From: Candidatus Alistipes merdigallinarum
Lineage (GTDB): Bacteria; Bacteroidota; Bacteroidia; Bacteroidales; Rikenellaceae
DNA length: 64,000 nt
Direction of reading: 5' to 3'
Assembly (NCBI GenBank): GCA_019119305.1
Contig: DWXH01000024.1
Location: 1 to 64,000 of the forward strand
Positions 26,975 through 36,341 of this stretch are shown here, in pieces. The notes beneath the pieces are model-generated. The model had not been told where the DNA came from. It saw only the letters and a list, made by a program, of their open reading frames with translations, and did no database searches. The translations under genes were made by a program, and so were the position numbers. Within the stretch, counting starts at the first letter, position 1. The number at the start of each line of letters is the position of its first letter.

Positions 26975-27808
26975 ATGACCGAGTCGATTAAAAATTTTCC
27001 GGACCTGCTCCATCAAGCAACCCATGCATTCTACCGTGAAGTTCCTTCGCAGATAGCCGCACGCCGCTTTATCGACGCCCTAATCAATTTACTGTTCCCG
27101 ATTCGGGAAAAGAAATGCATTTCGCTGAAAGAGATGGACCTCAAATGGGAAAATCTGCAAAACGATCTGCAGGAGATCATCAAACCGCTCTGTCCCGAAG
27201 AGTGCCACTGCGAAAAACTTGTCGAGCACTTTTTCAACGAAGTCCCGACGATATATGCCCACTTGGTACAGGACGCCACATTGTATAAGGAGTGCGATCC
27301 AGCCGCCTATTGCACGGAGGAGGTAATCCTTTGTTATCCGGGATTTTATGCGGTCATGGTGTACCGCTTCTCTCACGTCCTGCATCAGCTGCACATCCCT
27401 GTACTGCCGCGCGTCATCTCGGAGTACGCCCACAGCCAAACCGGAATCGATATCCACCCGGGTGCCACCATCGGACCGAATTTTTACATCGACCACGGAA
27501 CGGGTATCGTAATCGGCGAGACGACGGTCATCGGACAAAACGTGAAAATCTATCAGGGAGTAACGCTCGGGGCCAAGTTCGTCGACAAAGAGTTGTCCGG
27601 CACCCGACGCCATCCGACCATAGAGGACAATGTCATCATCTATGCGGGAAGTACCATTCTCGGAGGCGATACGGTAATCGGACACGACACGGTGATTGGC
27701 GGAAACGTTTGGCTCACAGAGTCGGTTCCTCCCTACTCTACGGTCTACTGCCGTCCGGAAATCATCATCAAGGGCAAGCACTCGAAACAACATGAAGTTC
27801 GGAAATAA
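26975..27808 (+). CDS. cysE: serine O-acetyltransferase
   Basis: This 277-residue cytoplasmic enzyme transfers acetyl from acetyl-CoA to L-serine, the first step of cysteine synthesis. The N-terminal half is the helical SAT domain. The C-terminal half is a left-handed beta-helix of hexapeptide repeats. HSQTGIDIHPGATIGPNFY and DHGTGIVIGET hold the active-site histidines, followed by GVTLGAKF. It resembles the EpsC/SatA group with its longer N-terminus. Start and stop are clear. The DUF4435 gene ends 6 bp upstream and the next gene starts 17 bp before this stop, so translation is coupled on both sides. No cysK is nearby. Confidence 0.93.
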   Translation: MTESIKNFPDLLHQATHAFYREVPSQIAARRFIDALINLLFPIREKKCISLKEMDLKWENLQNDLQEIIKPLCPEECHCEKLVEHFFNEVPTIYAHLVQDATLYKECDPAAYCTEEVILCYPGFYAVMVYRFSHVLHQLHIPVLPRVISEYAHSQTGIDIHPGATIGPNFYIDHGTGIVIGETTVIGQNVKIYQGVTLGAKFVDKELSGTRRHPTIEDNVIIYAGSTILGGDTVIGHDTVIGGNVWLTESVPPYSTVYCRPEIIIKGKHSKQHEVRK

Positions 27809-29777
27809 AAAATCCATACGAAACAGGACACGGGATAGCTGGAAGGCATGTCCCGCCGTGGTCCTGATGGTCAGGCTGGCTGCCCTCTATGTCGCTTGGG
27901 GCCTTTGTCGGGTTGTCTTCTACCTGCAAAACCGAACTGAGATCGGACCGATCTCTTTCGGAGAACTTCCCGATCTGCTGCACGGCAGCTGGGTTTTCGA
28001 CACGGTTTCGATTCTTTATATCAATGCCTTGTTCATCATATTGTCGCTACTTCCGTTTCGGTTTCGAGAAAAGCGGAGATACGACATTGGGCTTTTCTGG
28101 CTCTACATCCTTACCAATGCTGTCGCGTTGATACTGAATACGGCTGACGGCATCTACTACCACTTCGCAAAAAAACGGTTCACCTCCGATGAGCTGAACT
28201 ACCTCAGCCAAAACGACAACACTTCGACCGTCGTACTCCGTGCGATGGCCGACAACTGGTACATCGTACTGTTCGTCGCCGCACTGATCGTCGGACTGGT
28301 CTGGTGGTATAAACGCTGGAACATTTCCCCTTCGCGCATTCGGTCGAATTTACGCTATGTATTGCTCCACCTGCCCGCCCTGCTGCTTGCCGTAGGACTC
28401 TCCATCGGCGGGATTCGCGGCGGATTCAGCCGGCAGACCCGTCCCATCACCCTCAGCAACGCGACCCTGTACACCTCATCCAGCCTAAAGGCCAACCTCA
28501 TTCTGAGCAATCCGTTCTGCCTGTTGCGGACACTGGGGAACCATGCGATCGTCTACACGAAATTCTTCACTCCCGAAGAGCTCGACACGATCTATTCGCC
28601 CTACCATAGGCCGCAAACCGAACCGCAGGATTCGCTGACGCTCGGACTCCGAAACATCGTAATCCTCGTATTGGAAAGTTTCAGCAGCGAACACTCCGCC
28701 CTGTTGAACCCCGATCTATACCCCGACGGCAAAGGCTATACACCGTTCCTCGACTCCCTGATGCGCGAAGGATACTACTTCCAAAACGCCTTTGCCAACG
28801 GACACAAATCGATCGAGGCCCTGCCTTCGATCCTCTCGTCGATTCCTTCCTACCGGACCCCCTTCATCTCCCTGCCGCAATCACTGGCCCCGATGAAAGC
28901 ACTTCCCGCCCTGTTGGCTGAAAAGGGATACGCCACCATGTTCTTCAACGGCTCGGGACGCGGATCGATGGGATTCGGGGCCTATGCCACACAAGCTGGT
29001 GTTGAGACCTATTACAGCCGTGAAGACTACGAAGCCCGATGCGGCAAGGGTGAATTCGACGGCTATTGGGGCATATGGGACGAACCTTTCCTGCAATACA
29101 TGAGTACCGTACTTTCGGAGACACCGCAACCCTTCTTTGCATCGGCGTTCACACTGAGCTCACACCATCCGTTCGTCGTTCCCGAAAAGTATAAATCCAT
29201 CCTGCCCGAAGGCCGGACCAAAATCCATCGGGGCGTTGCCTATACGGATCTGGCGGTGCGCAAATTCATGGAACGTTCGAGTTCCGAGCCGTGGTACCGC
29301 AACACCATCTTCGTCTTCGTTGCCGATCACGTCTCCTCCGAGACGTTCGCGCCGAAGACCACGACCCCCACCGGACGGAGCCAGATTATCTGCTTCCTCT
29401 ACACGCCCGACGGCGCCCTCCGCGGGAAAGAGACTTCGGTAGCCCAGCAAATCGACCTGATGCCCACCCTACTGGGACTGATCGGACATGATACCCCTTA
29501 TTTCGCCTTCGGCCGGGACCTGTTCCAACAGCCGACACAGGAACCGATGGTCGTCAACTTCATGAACGAAACCTTCCAGGGCATTACCGATTCGTTGGTG
29601 CTTTTTTCCGATGGGGAGCGACTCCTCTCTGCCTTTCTGCGCAGCGATACGTTGCAGCAAAACAACATCCTGCCGCACCCCACACCGGAACTCGAACGTT
29701 CCGAGCGCAATCTGAATGCACGCATCCAGCAATATTATCAGCACGTCGAGAAGGGCGATTATCTGCCCCGCCCCTGA
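27792..29777 (+). CDS. LTA synthase-like membrane phosphoglycerol transferase / sulfatase-fold protein
   Basis: This 661-residue inner-membrane protein has about five transmembrane helices in residues 20-215 and a large extracytoplasmic sulfatase-fold domain. It belongs to the LtaS/MdoB/EptA superfamily. The nucleophile region is NIVILVLESFSSEHSAL near residue 290, and SSHHPFVVPEKY and FVADHVS give the metal-binding histidine and aspartate motifs. In Gram-negative bacteria such proteins add phosphoglycerol or phosphoethanolamine to glycans or lipids; the exact substrate is not known. The ATG at 27792 overlaps the end of cysE by 17 bp; longer in-frame starts lie inside cysE and would give a basic, non-membrane extension. 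Confidence 0.88.
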   Translation: MKFGNKKSIRNRTRDSWKACPAVVLMVRLAALYVAWGLCRVVFYLQNRTEIGPISFGELPDLLHGSWVFDTVSILYINALFIILSLLPFRFREKRRYDIGLFWLYILTNAVALILNTADGIYYHFAKKRFTSDELNYLSQNDNTSTVVLRAMADNWYIVLFVAALIVGLVWWYKRWNISPSRIRSNLRYVLLHLPALLLAVGLSIGGIRGGFSRQTRPITLSNATLYTSSSLKANLILSNPFCLLRTLGNHAIVYTKFFTPEELDTIYSPYHRPQTEPQDSLTLGLRNIVILVLESFSSEHSALLNPDLYPDGKGYTPFLDSLMREGYYFQNAFANGHKSIEALPSILSSIPSYRTPFISLPQSLAPMKALPALLAEKGYATMFFNGSGRGSMGFGAYATQAGVETYYSREDYEARCGKGEFDGYWGIWDEPFLQYMSTVLSETPQPFFASAFTLSSHHPFVVPEKYKSILPEGRTKIHRGVAYTDLAVRKFMERSSSEPWYRNTIFVFVADHVSSETFAPKTTTPTGRSQIICFLYTPDGALRGKETSVAQQIDLMPTLLGLIGHDTPYFAFGRDLFQQPTQEPMVVNFMNETFQGITDSLVLFSDGERLLSAFLRSDTLQQNNILPHPTPELERSERNLNARIQQYYQHVEKGDYLPRP

Positions 29778-29814
29778 CGAACCACCGGAATCGACAACAA
29801 AAGGGTACAACAAC

Positions 29815-29861
29815 AAAAAGGGCGGGGAGCCATCCAATCATACATCAGATTCTCCCCGCCC
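29815..29861 (-). terminator. intrinsic terminator after metK
   Basis: A perfect 10-bp GC-rich stem (GGGCGGGGAG at 29820-29829 and its complement at 29852-29861) with a 22-nt loop is followed on the minus strand by TTTTTG. On the plus strand there is no T run, so it mainly serves metK. Confidence 0.75.
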
Positions 29862-29902
29862 TCACTATTTACAGACGTGACAATGTCCCAATCCACCCGG
29901 GC

Positions 29903-31198
29903 CTAACACCCGAAAGCCTTTTTCAGCTTATCGACCACATCAAGGCGCTCCCAGCCGAAAAATTCGACCTCTCGCATCACTTTCTGGTTCCCCTCGTAGC
30001 AAACCACCTCCTTTTTATAAGGACGATTGCCGAAGTGTCCGTACGAAGCCGTAGCCTCGAAAATCGGATTCCGCAAACCGAACTCCCGAACGATTGCCGC
30101 CGGACGCAGATCGAAAATCTGCCCGATCTTCTCCGCGATCGCCCCGTCTGTCACCCCGTTGAGCTTCGAGGTCCCGTAGGTATTCACATAAATACTCAAC
30201 GGCTGAGCGATTCCGATCGCATAGGAGAGCTGTACGAGCACCTCATCGGCAATTCCGGCTGCAACGATATTCTTGGCGATGTGACGTGCCGCATAGGCTG
30301 CACTACGGTCCACTTTCGAACTGTCCTTACCCGAAAAGGCCCCGCCTCCGTGAGCCCCGCGGCCACCGTAGCTATCGACAATGATCTTCCGGCCAGTCAG
30401 CCCCGTATCACCGTGCGGACCGCCGATAACGAATTTACCTGTCGGATTAACATGCAGGATATAGTCGTCGCCGATCAAATCGGCCAAACGGTCTCCGGCC
30501 CGTTCCAGACGCGCTTTGGTACGAGGAATCAAGATGGTCCGTACATCCTCGCGAATCCGAGCACACATCGCCTCCTCCGCCGCCTTATCGCTTCCGGCCG
30601 TTTCTGCCGTAATAAACTCATCGTGTTGCGTCGAGACAACGATCGTGTGCACCCGCAACGGTTTGCGGTCATCACCATACTCGATCGTCACCTGACTCTT
30701 CGCATCGGGACGCAGATAGGTCATCACCTTCCCCTCGCGACGGATCGCCGCCAACTCTTTCAGAATAACCTGCGACAGGATAAGCGTCGCCGGCATCAAC
30801 TCCTTGGTCTCCGAGCAGGCATAACCGAACATAATACCCTGATCACCAGCCCCCTGCTCCTCTTCGGTTGCCCGGACGACACCTTGATTGATATCTGGCG
30901 ACTGTTCGTGAATGGCCGAAAGAACGCCGCAGGAATTTCCGTCGAAACGGTAATCGCTCCGGGTATATCCGATCCGGTTGATCACGCGGCGGGCCACATC
31001 CTGAACATCGACATACGCCTCAGAACGCACTTCCCCTGCAACGACAACCAACCCTGTCGTACACAACGTTTCACAAGCTACTTTGGAATAAGGATCGTGA
31101 CGAAGGAACTCGTCGAGAATCGCATCGGAAATCTGATCCGAAACCTTGTCGGGATGCCCCTCGGACACCGACTCGGAGGTAAATAAAAATCCCATCAT
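29903..31198 (-). CDS. metK: S-adenosylmethionine synthetase
   Basis: This 431-residue cytoplasmic enzyme makes SAM from methionine and ATP. The N-terminal [20 protein letters not shown] holds the ATP and metal residues. [12 protein letters not shown] is the methionine-binding signature, [21 protein letters not shown] the phosphate-binding loop, and [19 protein letters not shown] the P-loop-like glycine stretch. The protein is slightly longer than E. coli MetK, as usual in Bacteroidota. Two adjacent ATG codons (31198 and 31195) could start it. A consensus promoter at 31335-31365 and a SAM-II riboswitch in the leader imply feedback repression by SAM. A terminator follows, so it is monocistronic. 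Confidence 0.98.
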   Translation of the reverse strand: MMGFLFTSESVSEGHPDKVSDQISDAILDEFLRHDPYSKVACETLCTTGLVVVAGEVRSEAYVDVQDVARRVINRIGYTRSDYRFDGNSCGVLSAIHEQSPDINQGVVRATEEEQGAGDQGIMFGYACSETKELMPATLILSQVILKELAAIRREGKVMTYLRPDAKSQVTIEYGDDRKPLRVHTIVVSTQHDEFITAETAGSDKAAEEAMCARIREDVRTILIPRTKARLERAGDRLADLIGDDYILHVNPTGKFVIGGPHGDTGLTGRKIIVDSYGGRGAHGGGAFSGKDSSKVDRSAAYAARHIAKNIVAAGIADEVLVQLSYAIGIAQPLSIYVNTYGTSKLNGVTDGAIAEKIGQIFDLRPAAIVREFGLRNPIFEATASYGHFGNRPYKKEVVCYEGNQKVMREVEFFGWERLDVVDKLKKAFGC

Positions 31199-31270
31199 TA
31201 AAAGATTTTAAACATGAAACACTTTAAAACAATGGGAAAAACTCAGCTGTTGTTGAAGAAAAAACAAGTA

Positions 31271-31320
31271 CTATTTTAGCATTTTTTTTCGTGGTTGCAA
31301 GCGGCCAAATCTTTCCACAA
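31271..31320 (-). promoter_or_regulatory. SAM-II riboswitch in the metK leader
   Basis: Read on the minus strand, the leader has stem P1 (TTGTGG at 31315-31320 pairing with CCACGA at 31289-31294). Its loop contains GATTTGGC, then CTTGCAA, and the 3' segment contains GCTAAAA (31274-31280). These are the conserved blocks of the SAM-II (metA motif, SAM_alpha) class. TTTGGC in the loop can pair with GCTAAA to form the pseudoknot. It lies just after the mapped promoter and about 75 bases before metK, so SAM binding probably blocks translation or access to the ribosome. Gene context (metK) agrees. Confidence 0.88.
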
Positions 31321-31334
31321 TCATTAAACGGCGG

Positions 31335-31365
31335 CAAAGGTAAACAACTTTCGGGGATTTTCAAA
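31335..31365 (-). promoter_or_regulatory. metK promoter
   Basis: On the minus strand TTTG (31362-31365), 19 bp spacing and TACCTTTG (31335-31342) are a perfect consensus match. The transcript would begin immediately upstream of the SAM-II aptamer. Confidence 0.8.
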
Positions 31366-31433
31366 AAAGAAAAGACCGTTTGTTCCCGAAAGTCTGCCGG
31401 CAGCTACGACTCATGAAAAACCGTTGGTCCCGA

Positions 31434-33869
31434 TCAGAAAGGATAACCCACTGCAAAATTGAGCGTTGTATTCTGGAACCGGAAATTCTGAACCCACCGC
31501 TGTCCGACAAGTTCACCGGGATCATACAGCTTCACGCCCCAATCGACCCGAAATACGAAGAAATTGAAATCGAACCGGGCACCCAACCCCGTATTGAACC
31601 CCAGTTGTTCGAAAAAGTGGTTAAATCGGAACCGGCTCTCCTCGTTGTAATCCTTCCCTGTAAACCAGATATTTCCCACATCGAAAAAGAGGGCCCCCTG
31701 CAAAATCCCCCACACGGGAAAACGGGTCTCAAAATTGGTTTCCAACTTAAAATTTCCCAACTGGGTAGGGTAAGCTGAAATCCATCGTTGTTCGTTTCCG
31801 GGCCCGAGCGTGCGTGCCAGCCATCCCCGCATACTGTTGCTTCCCCCGCAATAGAAAAGTCGCTCAAACGGAATCGAATAGGAATTTCCATAGGCATAGC
31901 CCCATCCCGTGTAGAAACGGAAAACGAAACTCGTCTTCGGAGCCAAAACAAATTTCCGGGCCAGGTTGAAATCGAACCGGACATATTGTGCATACCGGAT
32001 TCCGAACAGTTTGTGGTACCGGTCGTCCCCGTCTCCAACCACCTCTTTCCCGAAAAGACGCGACAACCCGTCGATCAGGTTTCCGTTCGTCTCGACATTC
32101 AACCGCATCGAAAGCGAATTTTTTTCTACATTGATTTTCTGATTATTAAAGATATAAGATGCTGATAGTCCGGCAATCACCTGCGACGTATAACTGTTGT
32201 AGAGATAGGGGTTCTCCAGGTCGTTGAGAAACGAGGTGTCGATCTGCTGCAACTTTACGATATTGATGTCGGCCGGACGCAATACGAAAGTGCTGTTCTT
32301 CCCGTTACCCCACGAATATCCCCACACGGCCGAAGCCAATGCCCGATGGTAATAGGGACGGCGCTGGACATTATACGAAACCTCCACTTTGGTCTGCGGG
32401 CTGAAAGTCCGGTTGTATCGGTCGACCCGAAACGGGGTGATGAATCGCGGGAAAGAGAAGGCTCCGGAGACACCAAATTCGAATGAGTTCCTCTTTTGTT
32501 TGGAGTGCATGAACTCATATCCGCCCCGTACCTTAAAATCGAAAAGTTCGACTCCGCGGAACAGATTCCGATTCTGATACCCCACGGTCGCCGTTATGCC
32601 GAAATAGTCTGCCGAGGTCGTCCCTTCCAGTTCCAGAGAGTACCCCTGAAGCAGATCCGGAATACAATAGATATTACAATCGAGGTATTTTTCGGTTCCG
32701 TACGAAAGCTCCCCCGTTCCCGTAGAATCGGATGCCGACCCGATATAGGTCAACATTTCCTGTTGCGCGACCGAATCCGCACTCTCCGAAAAAAGAATGT
32801 TGGCACTCCGGAAATACCCCAGCCGCATGATGTTGTCGTAGGTCCGGTTGACCTCGTCGGCATTATACAGATAGTTCGGATAGAGCGTGATCGTCCGGCG
32901 CAAAATTTCCGAACGGACATTCTGTCGCTTGTGGTATATAATTTTCAAACCGTTGTAGTCGACCGTATCCAATCCCGACCAATAGAGCGAATCGACCGCC
33001 GCTTCCGTCGGATTGTAGTCGGGGAAGACGCATATATTCCGAATCCGATAAATGCGGTTGTTGTCCACGGTCGCCTCACCCTCTTCGGTATATCCCGACA
33101 TCTGCCTCTTTACCACCATCGTCACATCGATCGTCCGGTTCCCGACCGTAGAATCGGCTATATAACTGATGTTGTTGATCGAAAAATTGTAATACCCCTT
33201 GCTCTTCATGAAATTGGTGATCCTCACCCGTTCGTCATCGAGTACATTGGCATCGAACAGATCCCCCGAATGCAGCAGACTCGAAACCGTATCGCTGAAG
33301 ATAATGGGTTGCAGCGTCCGGTCACGGAACTCGTATTTGATCGTTCCGATCCGATAGAGATCACCCGGATGCACCGTATAGTACACTCGGGCCTTCCGTT
33401 TCGCCGTATCGACCCGAAACGAAGCCGATGCATCCAAAAAGCCCTTCCCGTTCATATAGATCTGCATGGCCGATGCCGAACGTTCGGTCAAAGTGGAATC
33501 CAACAGAACAGGGGCCTTTCCCAGCCGGCGCTTGAACCGATTCCACCCGTTATCTTTCGTCGTATCGGCAGAATTGTAAAGCCACACATAAAAATTGGTC
33601 CCCAGAAATCGTTTGGCCGGATGTTGCCGGATAAATTGTTCCAAATCGGCAGGTTGGACCCGTTCGTGTTTCGCGAGGTGATCGACTTTCTCGATCCGGA
33701 CATTGTTTTTGACCAGCAAATAGCTCGATTTAGGAATATATTTGGTCGCACTGCATGAGGCCAATGCCGCAACAAGGCTCGACAAAGCAAACCGCTTCGC
33801 CGTTCGAATAAAACGTCGGATAAGCCCTCCGGTTCTGTTCCCACCCCTTTTATTCTCTCTTTGCCGCAC
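31434..33869 (-). CDS. tamL: TamL-type BamA-family outer membrane lipoprotein
   Basis: This 811-residue protein is a lipidated member of the Omp85 family found in Bacteroidota. The long basic N-terminus leads to a hydrophobic stretch with lipobox LASC, followed by SATKYIPKSSYLLVKNNVRIEK, characteristic of TamL. Several POTRA-like repeats follow (for example YRIGTIKYEF and KGYYNFSINNISYIADSTVG). The C-terminal half is a 16-stranded barrel ending in an aromatic residue (FAVGYPF). The motif SNSMRGWLARTLGPG corresponds to the Omp85 (V/I)RG(F/Y) lid-lock motif. It probably assembles or passes material to the outer membrane together with a TamB-like protein; no tamB is in the window. It starts with GTG at 33869, 9 bp after the alaX-like stop, so the two are coupled. 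Confidence 0.88.
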   Translation of the reverse strand: MRQRENKRGGNRTGGLIRRFIRTAKRFALSSLVAALASCSATKYIPKSSYLLVKNNVRIEKVDHLAKHERVQPADLEQFIRQHPAKRFLGTNFYVWLYNSADTTKDNGWNRFKRRLGKAPVLLDSTLTERSASAMQIYMNGKGFLDASASFRVDTAKRKARVYYTVHPGDLYRIGTIKYEFRDRTLQPIIFSDTVSSLLHSGDLFDANVLDDERVRITNFMKSKGYYNFSINNISYIADSTVGNRTIDVTMVVKRQMSGYTEEGEATVDNNRIYRIRNICVFPDYNPTEAAVDSLYWSGLDTVDYNGLKIIYHKRQNVRSEILRRTITLYPNYLYNADEVNRTYDNIMRLGYFRSANILFSESADSVAQQEMLTYIGSASDSTGTGELSYGTEKYLDCNIYCIPDLLQGYSLELEGTTSADYFGITATVGYQNRNLFRGVELFDFKVRGGYEFMHSKQKRNSFEFGVSGAFSFPRFITPFRVDRYNRTFSPQTKVEVSYNVQRRPYYHRALASAVWGYSWGNGKNSTFVLRPADINIVKLQQIDTSFLNDLENPYLYNSYTSQVIAGLSASYIFNNQKINVEKNSLSMRLNVETNGNLIDGLSRLFGKEVVGDGDDRYHKLFGIRYAQYVRFDFNLARKFVLAPKTSFVFRFYTGWGYAYGNSYSIPFERLFYCGGSNSMRGWLARTLGPGNEQRWISAYPTQLGNFKLETNFETRFPVWGILQGALFFDVGNIWFTGKDYNEESRFRFNHFFEQLGFNTGLGARFDFNFFVFRVDWGVKLYDPGELVGQRWVQNFRFQNTTLNFAVGYPF

Positions 33870-33878
33870 CTCGTTATT

Positions 33879-34337
33879 CTATTTCGCAAATTTGAACCGT
33901 ACCCGCAAAACGCCATCCGCCCAATCGCTCGAGATGAGCACAACGGGCGGTATTTCGGAGGTGTTGGAGACATGAGCCCCGATACAGGGACAAGCATCGA
34001 ATGATCCGACATGAACAATCCGAACCGAGGTTTCTCCTTCGGGCAATCGCGTAAGGGCATACTGTTCTGCAGCCTCTTCCGATGTCATCACCTCATCCCA
34101 CACCTCTGCGCCAGATGCGATCTGCTCGTTGACTTTCCGCTCGACCGATAAAAGTTCTTCAGCGGTCAGGTTCCTCGAATAATGAAAGTCGCACTTCGAT
34201 TTCTTCTTCTCGATATGCGTCGAAAAGGCCCTCCCGCATCCCAACATCCGAGCGATCGCCCCATTGATCAGATGTTCGGCCGTATGCATCGGCTCGAAAT
34301 AGGTTTTACGTGACCTGTTCTCTTCTTGTTGTTCCAT
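33879..34337 (-). CDS. stand-alone alanyl-tRNA editing domain protein (AlaX-like)
   Basis: This 152-residue cytoplasmic protein resembles the second additional domain of alanyl- and threonyl-tRNA synthetases, which hydrolyses mischarged tRNA (Ser-tRNA-Ala). Probable zinc ligands are H18 and H22 (MHTAEHLINGAI) and C116 or C118 with H122 (FDACPCIGAHVSNT), the HxxxH...CxxxH pattern of the family. The protein is short and lacks the N-terminal glycine-rich beta domain, so it is an AlaX-S-type form. The ATG at 34337 was chosen because the upstream in-frame extension has no family similarity. It is followed after 9 bp by tamL, an unrelated gene. Confidence 0.85.
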   Translation of the reverse strand: MEQQEENRSRKTYFEPMHTAEHLINGAIARMLGCGRAFSTHIEKKKSKCDFHYSRNLTAEELLSVERKVNEQIASGAEVWDEVMTSEEAAEQYALTRLPEGETSVRIVHVGSFDACPCIGAHVSNTSEIPPVVLISSDWADGVLRVRFKFAK

Positions 34338-34533
34338 ATAATTTTCAATTCCGAAATGTTGTCCGGTAAAACGGCCGGACACAATCAACCTCAATCGGCA
34401 AACCGTTCGATCATTCCCGTAATATCGAAAATCCTGCGTTTCGAATCTTTTCCGCACTCGATACATGAATAATCAAGACACAGCCCTATCGTCCCGCCGC
34501 CTCATACTCCGGCAAAGTACTGAACCTTCCCCG

Positions 34534-35286
34534 TCATTGATTAAAAAATCCTTGCTTTTTCAATACCTCGAAATATTTTCTCGAGAAGGTCAAATTGTCC
34601 TCTCCCGTATACCGTTTCTCGGTAAAAATCCGTGCAAGATTAGGTAGTTCATTTATTTTCAAGAGATTTTTTGTCTCTTCGGACGCCTCTTTTTCTGCCC
34701 AGATCGCATCGATCTGCTCCGGCGTATAATCTTGATATTTTTCGCGATGGATCACTCCTTCCAACGGCAACCGATCGGTCAAAGGAGGCATCCGATCCGG
34801 ATACCCCATCGTAACAGTCGTCACCGGGATAACACCCTGCGGCAGATCGAGCACCTCGATAATCCGATCGGCCGTATAGGTCGTCGTCCCAAGATAGCAG
34901 ATACCCAAACCCTCCGACTCTGCGGCCAAACAGACATTCTCCGACACGAGTATCGTATCGATCACCCCGTTGACAAACCAGACGAAATTATCGTACTGCG
35001 GAGAGGCTCCCCGCTGCCTGCACCACAAAGAAAAACGGTGCACATCGACACAGAAGGTCAAAACGACCGGAGCCTGCATGACCATCGGCTGACCGAAATG
35101 GCACGGCGACAACTGGGCCTTCAGTTCGGGATCGGTCGTAACCACTACACTGTAAATCTGCATATTCCCTGTATTGGATGCACGAATGCCCGCCTCGAGA
35201 ATCCGCTGCAGCAACGACTCTTCGATCGGGCGGTCGGTATAACTGCGCACCGAACGGTGCTGCAAAATCGTTTCGATCATATTCAC
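34534..35286 (-). CDS. NfsA-like nitroreductase / flavin reductase
   Basis: This 250-residue cytoplasmic FMN-dependent oxidoreductase shows the NfsA/FRP-type nitroreductase pattern. HRSVRSYTDRPIEESLLQRILEAG is at the N-terminus, with basic FMN-phosphate-binding residues (HRSVR). ASNTGNMQIYSVVVTTD is the second binding block. ESEGLGICYLGTTTY near residue 130 and TVTMGYPD near 170 complete the fold. An extended C-terminal tail is typical of NfsA. The physiological substrate is not known; such enzymes reduce nitroaromatics, quinones or flavins with NADPH. It diverges from dapF across 124 bp. Two starts six bases apart (35286 and 35280) are possible. Confidence 0.9.
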   Translation of the reverse strand: MNMIETILQHRSVRSYTDRPIEESLLQRILEAGIRASNTGNMQIYSVVVTTDPELKAQLSPCHFGQPMVMQAPVVLTFCVDVHRFSLWCRQRGASPQYDNFVWFVNGVIDTILVSENVCLAAESEGLGICYLGTTTYTADRIIEVLDLPQGVIPVTTVTMGYPDRMPPLTDRLPLEGVIHREKYQDYTPEQIDAIWAEKEASEETKNLLKINELPNLARIFTEKRYTGEDNLTFSRKYFEVLKKQGFFNQ

Positions 35287-35410
35287 CTATTTTCAGAAGA
35301 CGAAAAACCATATTCCGTCATTTTACAAATATCTGCTATTTTTTCGAAAGCTGAAAAGTTTTTTAGTAAAAATCGCCATATTTGCAACGGTAAACTCACC
35401 CGTAAACGTA

Positions 35411-36214
35411 ATGGGGCAAAAATTCTATAAATACGAAGGGGCCGGTAACGACTTCATCATGATCGACAACCGAATGAAACGGTTCGTTCCGACGACCAAA
35501 TATGTGGCCGCACTATGCCATCGTAGGACGGGAATCGGAGCCGACGGTCTGATCCTGCTCGAAAACGACGAACAGGAGCTTTTCCGGATGCGCTATTTCA
35601 ACTCGGACGGAGGTGAAGCCACAATGTGCGGCAACGGGGGTCGCTGCATCGCACTGTTTGCCCACCATCTCGGAATCGGAGGGATCCATAAGGCATTCAA
35701 CAGCGTTGACGGAGTACACCATGCTGAGATACTTTCAGCCGATTCCGTCCAAGGCGACGTACGGCTCCAGATGATCGACGTCCACGACCCTGAAATCCAG
35801 GCTGACTACCTCTTTCTAAATACGGGGTCCCCCCACTACGTAACTTTTGTACCGGATGTCCGGACAATCGACGTAGCACAAGAAGGTGTAAAAATACGTC
35901 GCAGCGACCGATTTGCTCCGATCGGCGGAACCAACGTCAATTTCGTCGAGCTTCTCTCCGAAGGACATATACGGATCCGTACATTCGAACGGGGTGTTGA
36001 AGATGAGACACTTGCCTGCGGCACAGGTGCCACTGCCGCAGCCCTGACAACCGCTGTACATACGCACAGCGACTGCCGCAACTATCGGGTTGACGTCGAG
36101 GGCGGAACCTTATGGGTATCCTTCGAATCCGCTGATCTAAAGAACTTTGATCACATTTTTTTGACGGGTCCCGCCAGAAAGGTTTTCGAAGGTGAGACAA
36201 TTGATTTTTTTTAA
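35411..36214 (+). CDS. dapF: diaminopimelate epimerase
   Basis: This 267-residue cytoplasmic PLP-independent racemase converts LL-diaminopimelate to the meso form used for lysine and peptidoglycan. The two catalytic cysteines are C73 in TMCGNGGRC and C203 in LACGTGA. YEGAGNDFIMIDN, GADGLILL and RYFNSDGGEA are family motifs. It is slightly shorter than E. coli DapF. It agrees with a meso-DAP-adding MurE at the right end of the window. No lysine-pathway neighbour such as an aminotransferase is present. It is divergent from the nitroreductase gene. Confidence 0.96.
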   Translation: MGQKFYKYEGAGNDFIMIDNRMKRFVPTTKYVAALCHRRTGIGADGLILLENDEQELFRMRYFNSDGGEATMCGNGGRCIALFAHHLGIGGIHKAFNSVDGVHHAEILSADSVQGDVRLQMIDVHDPEIQADYLFLNTGSPHYVTFVPDVRTIDVAQEGVKIRRSDRFAPIGGTNVNFVELLSEGHIRIRTFERGVEDETLACGTGATAAALTTAVHTHSDCRNYRVDVEGGTLWVSFESADLKNFDHIFLTGPARKVFEGETIDFF

Positions 36215-36341
36215 ACCCGAAACGATTGTTTTTTCCGGAAAAATTCTCTATCATTGCATTAGTAACAGGGCCCATATAAGGCTGTTGTCACTATAATTCG
36301 GATGTCAAACCTTTAAAATTTTACGGCTTTCATCACACATC

